Shown here piece after piece: positions 24,959 through 34,004 of a stretch of 64,000 nt of DNA; position 1 is the stretch's first letter, and each line of letters begins with the position of its first letter. The DNA is from Actinoplanes couchii. GTDB taxonomy: Bacteria; Actinomycetota; Actinomycetes; Mycobacteriales; Micromonosporaceae. The stretch is taken from the NCBI RefSeq assembly GCF_016862075.1, contig NZ_BOMG01000055.1:101708-165707 (forward strand). The letters are read 5' to 3'. Below the pieces are notes generated by a model. It had not been told where the DNA came from. It made no database searches and saw only the letters and a program-made list of their open reading frames with translations. The position numbers and the translations under genes are program-made.

Positions 24959-26746
24959 TCAGGCTCGGTAGTACGTACGGAGGACGGAGGTGTACTTGAC
25001 GTTCCCCGCCTTGTCGTACGCCCGGAGCCGGATCTTCATCGTCTTGCTCTGGCTCGCCACCTTGAAGCTGAGCACGGCCGAGGCCTTGGCCGCGGTACCG
25101 ACCACCTTGCCGTTCACCAGCAGCTGGACCTTGCTGATGCCGGACTTGTCAGCGGCCTTCGCGGTCACCTTGACCGTGCCCTTGACCTTGGCCTTGTTGG
25201 CCGGGGCCTTGGTGATCGACACGGTCGGGGCGACGTTGTCGGCGATCAGCGTGCGGACCGGCAGCCACTTGGCGTTACCGGCCTTGTCGGAGACCTTCAG
25301 CTGGACCTTGATCGCACCGTTGCGGCCCGGGATCTTCAGCGCCGGAGCGAACGGGGCGGTGTAGTCCCAGCTGTGCCACTTGCCGTCCAGGTACAGGTCG
25401 ACCTTGCCGACCCCGGACCAGTCGTCCTTCACACCGGCGGCCGTCACCACGGCGCCGTTGCGCACCTTCGCGTTGGCCGCCGGGCTGAAGCCGGTGGCGG
25501 TCGGCGCGATGGTGTCGTTGCCCTTGGTCAGTGCGGCGGCCGCGTCGACCAGACCGAACTTGGTCCAGGTGTTCTTCCGGGCCGAGCTGGTGATCGCCCG
25601 CTGGAGACCCCAGTTGGTGTACCCCGGGTTCTTCGACGCGACCAGCGCGGCGACCCCGGCGACCAGCGGCGAGGAGAACGACGTGCCCTGCACCGGGTAG
25701 TTGGCGGCGCGGTTGTCGTAGAAGTACCCGCCACCGGTGGACAGGCCCGCGGTGATGCCGGGCGCGGCCACGTCGACCCAGCTGCCGTAGTTCGAGAACG
25801 AGGCACGCGCGTTGGCGGCGCTGCGGGTGTTCGTCGCACCGACCGAGAGCACGTCGGCGTACGCGGCCGGGTAACTGAACTTCGAGGTGTTCTCGTTGCC
25901 GGCCGCCGCGACGACCAGCACGCCCTTGGCGTTGGCCCAGGCCACCGCGTTCTTCAGGACGGTCGAGGAGTCGTAGCCGCCGAGCGACATGTTGATGACC
26001 TTGGCGCCGGCCTTGACCGCGTAGATGACACCCTCGGCGATGTCCGAGTGGTAGCCGGCGCCCTTCGCGTTGAGCACCTTCACCGGGATGATCTGGCACG
26101 CCGAGCAGACACCGGCCATGCCGGCGCCGTTGTTCGGCGTCGCCGCGATCAGCGAGGACACGATGGTGCCGTGCCCATTGTTGTCCCGGGCGTTGGCCGT
26201 GTCGTTGACGAAGTTGAAACCGGACAGGACCTTGCCGGACGTGGCCAGGTCGCCGACCGGGGTGACGCCGGTGTCGATGACGGCGACCTTGATCGCGTTG
26301 CCCTTGGTGGTGTCCCACGCGGTCGGCACCTTGATCTTCGCCAGTTCCGGCTGACGGCCGGCGGTGAAAAGCGGATCGTTCGGCCGGAAGTCGGACTTGG
26401 TGGCGACCGGGTCGACCTCCACATAGGAGACGTTCGGGTCGAGCTTCAGCGCCGCGGTGACCTCCTTGGCGCGACCGCTGGGCACCGCGACCGACTTGGT
26501 CCGGACCTCACCGAGCAGCGACTTCGACATCGCGCCGGCCTCGGACAGACCGAAACGCTTCATGGTGGGAAGTTCGGTGGTCTCGGCGACACCCGAACGC
26601 AGGCCGACCAGCAGGCGGACCGGCAGGTCCTGAGCCGCCGCCTTCCCGGTCACCGAGGCGCTCGCGGACACCGCCGCGACACCGCCTCCGGCGAGCAGCG
26701 CAGCGGCGGACAGACCGACGACGATCCGCCGATGGAGGGATTTCAT
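24959..26746 (-). CDS. secreted subtilisin-like serine protease (S8)
   Basis: About 595 residues. The start ATG 26746 follows GGGGAGG; upstream in-frame codons lack such a site. Order: signal peptide (about 1-35), a propeptide-like region (PVRLLVGLRSG onward), and a peptidase S8 domain with the triad Asp in AVIDTGV, His in GHGTIVSSL and Ser in GTSFSSPLVAGVAAL. A C-terminal part of about 200 residues has two Ig-like beta domains (VKDDWSGVGKVDLYLDG and KAADKSGISKVQLLVNG), which usually help binding to surfaces or substrates. It is exported and cleaves proteins outside the cell. Divergent from the LCP gene. Confidence 0.94.
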   Translation of the reverse strand: MKSLHRRIVVGLSAAALLAGGGVAAVSASASVTGKAAAQDLPVRLLVGLRSGVAETTELPTMKRFGLSEAGAMSKSLLGEVRTKSVAVPSGRAKEVTAALKLDPNVSYVEVDPVATKSDFRPNDPLFTAGRQPELAKIKVPTAWDTTKGNAIKVAVIDTGVTPVGDLATSGKVLSGFNFVNDTANARDNNGHGTIVSSLIAATPNNGAGMAGVCSACQIIPVKVLNAKGAGYHSDIAEGVIYAVKAGAKVINMSLGGYDSSTVLKNAVAWANAKGVLVVAAAGNENTSKFSYPAAYADVLSVGATNTRSAANARASFSNYGSWVDVAAPGITAGLSTGGGYFYDNRAANYPVQGTSFSSPLVAGVAALVASKNPGYTNWGLQRAITSSARKNTWTKFGLVDAAAALTKGNDTIAPTATGFSPAANAKVRNGAVVTAAGVKDDWSGVGKVDLYLDGKWHSWDYTAPFAPALKIPGRNGAIKVQLKVSDKAGNAKWLPVRTLIADNVAPTVSITKAPANKAKVKGTVKVTAKAADKSGISKVQLLVNGKVVGTAAKASAVLSFKVASQSKTMKIRLRAYDKAGNVKYTSVLRTYYRA

Positions 26747-26876
26747 TCTGTGACTGCCTCCCCGTGGAGCGACACATCGCGGACCGATGAATCGCCGGGA
26801 CAGAGTACCGGCGATCTTGAATTTGGCAATAGCCCCAGCCATTGAGGGTCACCACGATCTCAATTACTGTTTCGCC

Positions 26877-27956
26877 ATGCGGAACAGCAGGATCACTTGG
26901 TCGATCGCCGGTGGCGCCGCACTCGCTCTGATCGCCGGTGTGAGTGTGGCCGTGGCGGTCAACCGGGGTCCGGAGAAAGCGCCCACCGCGGCTCCCGAGA
27001 TCAGCGTCACACCGAGCATCCCGCCGTCACCGTCGCCGTCGGCCGGCGCCGACATCAAAGGGCCGCTCGACCTGGTACTGATCGGTGTGGACACCCGGGT
27101 CAGCATCCCCGGCTACCCGCCGCACGCCGACACGCTCATGCTCATGCACGTGGAGGCCGATCTGAAGTCGGCGTACCTCTACTCGTTACCGCGTGATCTC
27201 CGGGTGGACATCCCGGCTTTCCCGAAGTCCGGTTTCAAGGGCGGCCGACACAAGATCACCGAGGCGATGAGCCGGGGCGCCGCGATTCCCGGATCGGAGA
27301 AGAAGGACGTGCAGCAGGGTTACGAACTGCTCACGAAAACTCTCAGTGCGTATACCGGGATCAAAACATTCCAGGGCGGCGCAATTCTCAATTTCGGCGG
27401 TCTGGATAAACTGGTCGATCAGCTCGGCGGTATCGACATCGTCGTCGACCAGAAGGTCAAGTCACGGCACCGCAAACCGGACGGTTCGATGCGACCGTTG
27501 TCCGGCACGAACTACAGCGGGCCGCAGGCCACCTACAACCCCGGCAATCAGCACCTGGTCGGCTGGCAGGCGCTCGACTACGCCCGGCAGCGGTACGGGC
27601 TGCCCAACGGCGACTACGACCGGCAGCGTCACCACCGGCAGCTGGTCGAGGCGATCTTCGACAAGGGGCTGTCCCAGGGGCTGTCCGACCCGGCCAAGCT
27701 CACCGGGGTGATCACCGCGCTCGGCGAGACGCTCGAGTACGTGGGCGGGCGTACGCCGATCGAGTACGCCTACGCCCTCCGTGACCTCACCACCGAGAAC
27801 ATCACCACCGTCTCGCTGCCCGGCGAAGGGGTCGGCAGCGGTGGCAACTACCTGGGCGAACAGCTCGAGCCCGAGGGCAAGGCGTTCGTCAAGGCGGTGG
27901 CCGGCCGTACCCATGTCGCATATCTCGCAGCACATCCCAAACTGGTCGACAAGTAA
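26877..27956 (+). CDS. LytR-CpsA-Psr (LCP) family protein
   Basis: About 359 residues from ATG 26877. One N-terminal membrane helix (about 8-28), a Pro/Ser-rich linker, then the LCP domain at about 60-240 with DTRVSIPGYPPHADTLMLM, LYSLPRDLRVDIP and the later DYARQRYGLPNGDYDRQRH, where conserved Arg and Asp bind the polyprenyl pyrophosphate. Such proteins transfer glycopolymers such as teichoic acids or arabinogalactan-like chains to peptidoglycan, outside the membrane. It precedes the M1 peptidase lipoprotein by 10 bp, so they may be co-transcribed. Confidence 0.92.
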   Translation: MRNSRITWSIAGGAALALIAGVSVAVAVNRGPEKAPTAAPEISVTPSIPPSPSPSAGADIKGPLDLVLIGVDTRVSIPGYPPHADTLMLMHVEADLKSAYLYSLPRDLRVDIPAFPKSGFKGGRHKITEAMSRGAAIPGSEKKDVQQGYELLTKTLSAYTGIKTFQGGAILNFGGLDKLVDQLGGIDIVVDQKVKSRHRKPDGSMRPLSGTNYSGPQATYNPGNQHLVGWQALDYARQRYGLPNGDYDRQRHHRQLVEAIFDKGLSQGLSDPAKLTGVITALGETLEYVGGRTPIEYAYALRDLTTENITTVSLPGEGVGSGGNYLGEQLEPEGKAFVKAVAGRTHVAYLAAHPKLVDK

Positions 27957-27966
27957 CCTCGGGGGT

Positions 27967-29352
27967 ATGAGACGACGGGCGTACGCACTGGTTCTGCTGC
28001 TGGTGCTCTCCGGCTGTGCCGAGAAGCCGGCCGCGAAGCCCGTCTTCGCCCCGGGCGCCGCCGGCGCCGGTGATCCGTATTTCCCGAAATACGGCAACGG
28101 TGGCTACGACGTCGCCGGCTACGACCTGAACCTGAGGTACGAGCCCGGCACCAACCGCCTGGACGGCACCGCGACCATCACCGCGACCGCCACCCAGGAT
28201 CTGTCCCGGTTCAATCTGGACCTGTCCGGCCTGGCCGCGTCCGCGGTGACCGTGGACGGCGCCGCGGCGACATCGGCCGCCGAGGGCGCCGAGCTGGTGA
28301 TCACTCCGGCGGCCGGTCTGGTCCGTGGCCGTCCGTTCACCGTCGTGGTCACCTACGGCGGCACACCCGGCCCGATCGAGAACGAGACGCTCGGCACCTC
28401 CGGCTGGCTTCGCTCCGGTAAGAACGGAGCGATCGCTCTCGGTCAGCCGGAGTCGGCGAGCACCTGGTTCCCGGTCAACGACCACCCGGCCGACAAGGCC
28501 ACCTTCACACTGGCGATGAGCGTCCCCGACGGGGTCGAGGTGCTCAGCAACGGTGTGCCCGGCGAGCACGAGACGGCCGGCGGCCGGACCACCTGGCGCT
28601 GGACCGAGGACTCGCCGATGGCCAGCTACCTCTCCACCGTCGTGATCGGTCAGTACCGGATCACCAGCGGCACCCACAAGGGCCGCCCGATGGTCACCGC
28701 GATCCCCGAGTCGCTGCCCGCCGACGGCCCGGCGGCCAAGTCGCTGGCCCGCACCGGCGAGATCACCGACTTCCTGGAGACACAGTTCGGGCCGTACCCG
28801 TTCCAGGCCAACGGCGGTGTGGTCGTCGACGAGGACCAGATCCGCTACGCGCTGGAGACCCAGTCCCGCCCGGTCTACGGCAACACGTTCTTCCTCAGCG
28901 GCGAGAACACCGGGGTGGTCGCGCACGAGCTGGCCCACCAGTGGTTCGGCGACAGCGTCGCGCTGACCCGCTGGCAGGACATCTGGCTCAACGAGGGTTT
29001 CGCCACCTACGCCGAGTGGCTCTGGTCCGAACACATCGGCGAGGACACCGCGCAGGAACTCTTCGACCTGCGCTACAAGGCCTTCGACTGGTCCGAGACC
29101 CCCGGCGACCCCACCCCGCAACGACTCTTCGGCGACGCCGTCTACCAGCGCGGCGGCATGACCGTCCACGCGCTGCGCAAGACGATGGGCGACGAGGCGT
29201 TCTTCACACTCGTCAAGGACTGGACGGCCACCCACCGCGACGGCAACGTCACCACGGCCCAGTTCATCACCGCAGCGTCCGCCGCCGCCGGAAAGCCCTT
29301 GGACAGCTTCTTCGAAGCCTGGCTCAACGGCACGACCAGACCCGCCATTTAG
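27967..29352 (+). CDS. M1 family aminopeptidase lipoprotein
   Basis: About 461 residues from ATG 27967. A lipoprotein signal peptide (lipobox LSGC, Cys17) precedes an M1-type beta domain and the zinc peptidase domain with HELAHQWFGD (HExxH) and NEGFATYAEW, the third ligand Glu 18 residues further. The exopeptidase motif usually GxMEN is replaced by a different sequence here. Length is much shorter than PepN, so the C-terminal helical domain is missing. It probably trims peptides outside the membrane. The start follows GGGGGT immediately and is 10 bases from the LCP stop. Confidence 0.92.
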   Translation: MRRRAYALVLLLVLSGCAEKPAAKPVFAPGAAGAGDPYFPKYGNGGYDVAGYDLNLRYEPGTNRLDGTATITATATQDLSRFNLDLSGLAASAVTVDGAAATSAAEGAELVITPAAGLVRGRPFTVVVTYGGTPGPIENETLGTSGWLRSGKNGAIALGQPESASTWFPVNDHPADKATFTLAMSVPDGVEVLSNGVPGEHETAGGRTTWRWTEDSPMASYLSTVVIGQYRITSGTHKGRPMVTAIPESLPADGPAAKSLARTGEITDFLETQFGPYPFQANGGVVVDEDQIRYALETQSRPVYGNTFFLSGENTGVVAHELAHQWFGDSVALTRWQDIWLNEGFATYAEWLWSEHIGEDTAQELFDLRYKAFDWSETPGDPTPQRLFGDAVYQRGGMTVHALRKTMGDEAFFTLVKDWTATHRDGNVTTAQFITAASAAAGKPLDSFFEAWLNGTTRPAI

Positions 29353-29509
29353 TACGGTCGGCGGCTCCACAGGAGCAGCGGCCCGCTCTGCCTCGTCACG
29401 CGAGGTGATCCCCGCACCGGACCGCCCGGCGACCGCCGGGCCGGATGCGGCTCTCACCGTGCCGGACCGCCCGCTGTCGACAGGCATCGGTCGACCTCGA
29501 GACGGAAAT

Positions 29510-29540
29510 CGGCGGGCTCCCCGTGCGGGGGGGCCCGCCG
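29510..29540. terminator. GC-rich hairpin between M1 peptidase and guaB3
   Basis: CGGCGGGCTCCCC (29510-29522) and GGGGGGCCCGCCG (about 29528-29540) form a stem with a very short loop; the outer 8 bp are perfect. It lies between two convergent genes and may serve both. Confidence 0.6.
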
Positions 29541-29556
29541 ATTCATCGGCCGGTTC

Positions 29557-29632
29557 GGTCTCAGCGGTCCAGGACCGGTCTCAGGTCCAGGACCGGTCTC
29601 AGGTCCAGGACCGGTCTCAGCGGTCCAGGACC
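29557..29632. repeat. four tandem copies of the guaB3 3' end
   Basis: Units at 29557-29576 and 29613-29632 are 20 bases and identical; those at 29577-29594 and 29595-29612 are 18 bases, identical to each other and lacking GC from the 20-base form. Each unit contains the palindrome GGTCC-T-GGACC and a TCA that is the TGA stop on the minus strand. The fourth copy holds the real guaB3 stop (29617-29619) and last codons; the other three lie after it. Confidence 0.9.
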
Positions 29633-30735
29633 AGGGAGACCTTCTGGAACTCCTTGACGTCGCGGTAGCCGCACTTGGCCATCGCGCGCTTCAGGCCACC
29701 GAAGAGGTTGAGCTGGCCGTCGGCGCTGGCCGCTGGGCCGTAGAGGACCTCTTCCAGGGTGCCGTCGGGCTCGCCGGCGATGCAGAAGCCACCGCGCGGC
29801 AGGGCCGGGTGCGACGCTGACGAGTGCCACCAGGCGCCGCCCGCGGGGGCACCCTCGGCCAGCGACAGCGGCTCGCCGAGCATCACCGCGTCGGCGCCGC
29901 AGCCGATGGCCTTGGCGATGTCACCGGAGGTGGCCACCCCGCCGTCGGCGATCAGGTGCACGTAACGGCCACCGGTCTCGTCCAGGTAGTCGCGGCGGGC
30001 GGCCGCGGCGTCGGCGATCGCGGTCGCCATCGGCACCCGGATGCCGAGAACCGTGTCGGTGGTGGACCACTCGTCGGCGCCGACACCCACGATCACGCCG
30101 GCCGCGCCGGTACGCATCAGGTGCAGAGCCGTCTTGTAGTCGGTGCAGCCGCCGACGATGACCGGCAGGTCGAGGTCGGCGATGAACTCCTTCAGGTTCA
30201 GCGGCTCGTCCGTGGTGGACACGTGCTCCGCCGAGACCAGGGTGCCCTGGATGACCAGGATGTCGACGCCGGCGTCCAGCACCACCGGGGCGAGCGCCAG
30301 GGTGTGCTGCGGCGACACCCGGACCGCCGTGGTCACGCCGGACGCCCGGATCTGCTTGACCCGCTCGGCGATCAGCTCCGGCTTGATCGGCTCGGCGTAG
30401 ACCTCCTGCAGACGCTTGGTGGCGTCGGCGTCCTCGTCGAGCGAGGCGAGCTCTTCGAGGATCTTGGTGGGGTCCTCGTACCGCGTCCAGAGGCCTTCGG
30501 CGTTGAGTATCCCCAGGCCACCGAGGCGACCCAGGGCGATCACCGACTCCGGGCTCTGGGTGGCGTCCGACGGGTGCGCGACACAGGGGATCTTGAAGGG
30601 GTACGCGTCGAGCTTCCACTCGGTCGACACGTCGTCCACGTCGCGGGTGCGACGGCTCGGAACGATGGCGATGTCGTCCAGGTGGTAGCCGCGCTGGGCG
30701 GTCTTGCCTAGGCCGATCTCCACTACGTCACGCAT
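29617..30735 (-). CDS. guaB3: GuaB3 family IMP dehydrogenase-related protein
   Basis: About 372 residues, starting MRDVVEIGLGKTAQRG, the usual GuaB3 opening; ATG 30753 is an alternative six codons upstream. The barrel carries VPSRRTRD, GGLGILNAEGLW, the phosphate-binding GAAGVIVGVGADEWSTT and GADAVMLGEPLS. It lacks the CBS pair of true IMP dehydrogenase and the catalytic Cys loop; recent work links GuaB3 to GMP-reductase-like chemistry, which I cannot decide here. It lies directly after guaB (same strand, 55 bp gap), as in other actinobacteria. The 3' end is repeated downstream of its own stop. Confidence 0.95.
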   Translation of the reverse strand: MRDVVEIGLGKTAQRGYHLDDIAIVPSRRTRDVDDVSTEWKLDAYPFKIPCVAHPSDATQSPESVIALGRLGGLGILNAEGLWTRYEDPTKILEELASLDEDADATKRLQEVYAEPIKPELIAERVKQIRASGVTTAVRVSPQHTLALAPVVLDAGVDILVIQGTLVSAEHVSTTDEPLNLKEFIADLDLPVIVGGCTDYKTALHLMRTGAAGVIVGVGADEWSTTDTVLGIRVPMATAIADAAAARRDYLDETGGRYVHLIADGGVATSGDIAKAIGCGADAVMLGEPLSLAEGAPAGGAWWHSSASHPALPRGGFCIAGEPDGTLEEVLYGPAASADGQLNLFGGLKRAMAKCGYRDVKEFQKVSLVLDR

Positions 30736-30790
30736 GGCAGGGGCTGCCTTCATTCATCTTCACGGGCGGCGGGTGGGGCGGTTCGATGGT

Positions 30791-32278
30791 TCAGCGGGAG
30801 TGGTAGTTCGGAGCCTCGACGGTCATCTGGATGTCGTGCGGGTGGCTCTCCTTGAGGCCGGCCGCGGTGATCCGGATGAGCTGTCCACGCTCCTGCAGGT
30901 CGGGGATGGTCTCCGCGCCCACGTAGCCCATGGCCGCGCGCAGCCCGCCGATGAGCTGGTGCGCCACCCTGGACAGAGGACCACGATAGGGCACCTGACC
31001 CTCGACGCCCTCCGGGACCAGCTTGTCCTCGTTCACATCCTGCTGGAAATACCGGTCCTTGGAGTACGACTTCGCCTGACCGCGCGACTGCATGGCCCCG
31101 AGCGAACCCATCCCGCGGTAGGACTTGAACTGCTTGCCGTTCATGAAGATCAGCTCGCCGGGGCTCTCCTCGGAGCCGGCCAGCAGGCTGCCGAGCATCA
31201 CGGTGCTGGCGCCGGCCACGATCGCCTTGGCGATGTCACCGCTGTACTGGATGCCGCCGTCACCGATCACCGGGACACCGGCCGGGGCACAGGCCCGGTT
31301 CGCCTCCATGATCGCGGTGATCTGCGGGACGCCGACACCCGCGACGATCCGGGTGGTGCAGATCGCGCCGGGGCCGACACCGACCTTGACCGCGTCCGCA
31401 CCCGCCTCGACAAGCGCCTTGGCACCCGCGTAGGTGGCGATGTTGCCACCCACGATGTCGATGGCGACGTCCTTTTTCAGGCGGGCGACCATCTCCAGCA
31501 CGGCCCGCTGGTGACCGTGCGCGGTGTCGACGATGACCACGTCCACACCGGCGTCGACCAGGGCGCGGGCCCGCTTGTAGGAGTCGTCGCCGACCCCGAC
31601 GGCGGCGGCGACCCGGAGGCGGCCCTGCGCGTCCTTCGCGGCGTTCGGGTACTGCTCGGACTTGGTGAAGTCCTTAACGGTGATCAGGCCGCGCAGGTGG
31701 CCGCTCTCGTCGACGAGCGGCAGCTTCTCCACCTTGTGGCGGCTGAGCAGGGCCAGCGCCTCGTCCTTGGTGACACCGACCGGCGCGGTGATCAGCGGCG
31801 TCTTGGTCATCACGTCGCGCACCTTGGCGTCGTGGTCGCTGACGAAGCGCATGTCCCGGTTGGTGACGATGCCGACCAGGGTGCCCTCGCTGTCCACCAC
31901 CGGGGCGCCGGAGATGCGGTACCGCGCGCAGAGCGCGTCGACCTGGTGCAGGGTGTCGTCGGGCCCGCAGGTGATCGGGTTGGTGATCATGCCGGACTCG
32001 GACCGCTTCACCAGGTCGACCTGGTTCGCCTGGTCCTCCACGGAGAGATTGCGGTGCAGCACGCCGATGCCGCCCTGACGTGCCATGGCGATCGCCATCC
32101 GCGCCTCGGTGACCGTGTCCATGCCGGCGGAGAGCAGCGGAATGGAGAGCTCGACGTTGCGGGTCAGTCGCGTGACCGTGTTGACCCGGCTGGGGACCAC
32201 GTCCGACTCACCGGGCTGCAGCAGCACGTCGTCGAAGGTGAGGCCGAGAGGAACGGTACGAGCGCTGTCAGTTTCCAC
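30791..32278 (-). CDS. guaB: inosine-5'-monophosphate dehydrogenase
   Basis: The 495-residue enzyme oxidises IMP to XMP, the first step of GMP synthesis. It begins with LTFDDVLLQPGESDVVPS, followed by a CBS pair (about 105-215), the active-site loop GPGAICTTRIVAGVGVP with catalytic Cys, and the C-terminal flap (YRGMGSLGAM). GTG 32278 follows AGGGAT with 7-base spacing. It is the first gene of guaB-guaB3 and is divergent from the DUF5319 gene by 114 bp. Confidence 0.97.
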   Translation of the reverse strand: METDSARTVPLGLTFDDVLLQPGESDVVPSRVNTVTRLTRNVELSIPLLSAGMDTVTEARMAIAMARQGGIGVLHRNLSVEDQANQVDLVKRSESGMITNPITCGPDDTLHQVDALCARYRISGAPVVDSEGTLVGIVTNRDMRFVSDHDAKVRDVMTKTPLITAPVGVTKDEALALLSRHKVEKLPLVDESGHLRGLITVKDFTKSEQYPNAAKDAQGRLRVAAAVGVGDDSYKRARALVDAGVDVVIVDTAHGHQRAVLEMVARLKKDVAIDIVGGNIATYAGAKALVEAGADAVKVGVGPGAICTTRIVAGVGVPQITAIMEANRACAPAGVPVIGDGGIQYSGDIAKAIVAGASTVMLGSLLAGSEESPGELIFMNGKQFKSYRGMGSLGAMQSRGQAKSYSKDRYFQQDVNEDKLVPEGVEGQVPYRGPLSRVAHQLIGGLRAAMGYVGAETIPDLQERGQLIRITAAGLKESHPHDIQMTVEAPNYHSR

Positions 32279-32392
32279 AAATCATCCCTAGAGAAGAGGC
32301 GGAGTCCAATCATCCTACCCATCCCGGACGGAGCACTCAGGCGGCGGACAGAACGTGCGGGCCAGCACACATGCGGGAGAGGTGAGTACGGT

Positions 32393-32800
32393 ATGGGGGT
32401 GCAAGATGAGCCGATCGACCCGTTCAACGGCGACCCGACCGACCCGGCCGCCGGACTCAACGACCTCAACGAGGATGCCGAGTCCGAACCGCTGACCGAG
32501 GACGAGCGGCAGGACGTCCTGGAAGACCTCTCCGACCTGGAGATCTACCAGGCGCTGCTGAGTCCGACGGGCATCCGCGGGCTGGTGATCGAGTGTGAGG
32601 ACTGCCACGAGCCGCACTACTTCGACTGGGATCTGCTCCGGGGCAACCTGCGTCACCTGCTGACCAGTGGCCGGCCCCGGGTGCACGAGCCCGCTTACGA
32701 CCCGGACCCGGACCACTACGTCACCTGGGAGTACGCGCGGGGATATGCCGATGGTGTGCACGACACCCTGACCGAGGGCAGTGACGACGAGCCCGCATGA
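32393..32800 (+). CDS. DUF5319 family acidic protein
   Basis: A 135-residue acidic protein that opens MGVQDEPIDPFNGDP and contains the CEDCHEPHYFDW motif, a CxxCxxxH that could bind a metal. It matches the conserved actinobacterial family placed divergently from guaB (Rv3412 in my memory of M. tuberculosis). No activity is known. Start at ATG 32393; GTG 32399 is possible. The large frame extending far upstream is a shadow of guaB. Confidence 0.88.
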   Translation: MGVQDEPIDPFNGDPTDPAAGLNDLNEDAESEPLTEDERQDVLEDLSDLEIYQALLSPTGIRGLVIECEDCHEPHYFDWDLLRGNLRHLLTSGRPRVHEPAYDPDPDHYVTWEYARGYADGVHDTLTEGSDDEPA

Positions 32801-32874
32801 GCCCGGCGGTCGCGGGGTGACATCGACCCGGGACCGCCTCGCGTCGTAGCCACGGTCACCGTGATCGGGCGTAC

Positions 32875-32910
32875 AAAAAAATGGGGTGGATGGTTTTCAC
32901 CACCCACCCC
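32875..32910 (-). terminator. Rho-independent terminator of bldM
   Basis: GGGGTGG-A-TGGT (32883-32894) pairs with ACCA-C-CCACCCC (32899-32910). On the minus strand it is followed by CATTTTTTT (to 32875) and then GTACGCCCG. It begins 8 bases after the bldM stop. Confidence 0.85.
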
Positions 32911-32918
32911 GTCGCGAG

Positions 32919-33773
32919 TTAAGCGACCAACCCCGCTCTGAACCCCGCGGCCACCGCATGCGCCCGGTCGCGGGCGCCGAGTTTGCGGAAGAGCCGCCTG
33001 GCGTGGGTTTTGACGGTGTCCTCGGAGACGAAGAGTTCCCGCCCGATCTCGGCGTTGCTCTTGCCGTCGGCCATCCCCCGCAGGACCTGAAGCTCACGCT
33101 CCGTGAGGGTGAGCCGTCGCCCGGCGGGTTGGGCCTCCCCCATCCCGACGCCTGCCTCGTTGCCCGGCCAGGCCACCATCGGCCGGCCGGTCGCCGGATC
33201 GATGGGTGCGTCGCCACGCTGCGCCGGGACCATCGGAGCGTTGGGCCCGAGCATCGCCGGGACCGCCGCCGCGTTGTGCACCCCGATACCTCCGGGGCCC
33301 TGCTGATATTGACCCCGGGCGGCCGGGGAGTTGTTGTTCCGGATACCGCCGGCCACTCCGGCCGGCTGAGCGTTCGCGCCGTTTATCGGCATGCCCTGCG
33401 GGCGTACCGGCAACAGCAGTAGGAGCAGCGCCTTCGCCACGACGCTGACCAGGTCGTGCTCGACGCCACGAATGACGCCGCGGGCACCGGCGGCGACCGC
33501 TGCCGCCGCCACCCGTGGATCTTCCGCACCGAAGAGCACCACTTGTGCCTGCGGGGCTCGTGCCAGTACACGCCGGGTGAAACCGACGCTGTCGGGCCGG
33601 GTCACGGCGGTGTCGGCCAGGACCACTTCGGCGGGCCGTTCCGCCAGTCGGATCATGGCCTCGGTCTCGCTGACCGCGGTCCGGACGACACCGGTCATGC
33701 CGAGCCGGGCCGCGGTGGACGCGACGGTCTGGGCCGCCAGCGGGGTTCGGACGCACACGAGGACGGTACGCAC
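32919..33773 (-). CDS. bldM: BldM-type response regulator with long linker
   Basis: The 284-residue protein ends with a LuxR-type DNA-binding domain (about 219-284): LTLTERELQVLRGM, KSNAEIGRELFVSEDTVK, THARRLFRKLGARDRAHAVA. This is nearly identical to my memory of Streptomyces BldM. The N-terminal receiver keeps the Asp54 position (VVLADTA) but lacks the acidic pair (CVRTP instead of CDDSP) and the conserved Lys. So it is an atypical receiver, as in Streptomyces BldM, which acts without phosphorylation. Unlike that 203-residue protein, it has a Gly/Pro/Asn-rich linker (about 123-218). GTG 33773 has a perfect AGAAGGAGG site. It controls sporulation genes in relatives. Divergent from whiD. Confidence 0.88.
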   Translation of the reverse strand: MRTVLVCVRTPLAAQTVASTAARLGMTGVVRTAVSETEAMIRLAERPAEVVLADTAVTRPDSVGFTRRVLARAPQAQVVLFGAEDPRVAAAAVAAGARGVIRGVEHDLVSVVAKALLLLLLPVRPQGMPINGANAQPAGVAGGIRNNNSPAARGQYQQGPGGIGVHNAAAVPAMLGPNAPMVPAQRGDAPIDPATGRPMVAWPGNEAGVGMGEAQPAGRRLTLTERELQVLRGMADGKSNAEIGRELFVSEDTVKTHARRLFRKLGARDRAHAVAAGFRAGLVA

Positions 33774-34004
33774 AGTGATCCTCCTTCTCTCTCAGAGGAG
33801 ATCACGCGAGGGCCGCAGCATTACGCGCTTTAGATGGAAAAAACGGGAAAGAAAGGTATGACTTGCCACCCCTTTGCCATACCGCTCGCGAAGACATCGA
33901 CCTGTTACGTGTGAGCCGGGCGGTGCCGGGGTAAACCCGGCGACAGGCCTGTGCCGGGCCCCCCACGACGAAGCTCCGCGGTGCCGCGCAGGAGGAGGGT
34001 GTAG

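Noticed and set aside
30704..32392. Long upstream extension of the DUF5319 frame
   Set aside because: It lies opposite guaB and is a shadow; the conserved protein starts at 32393.
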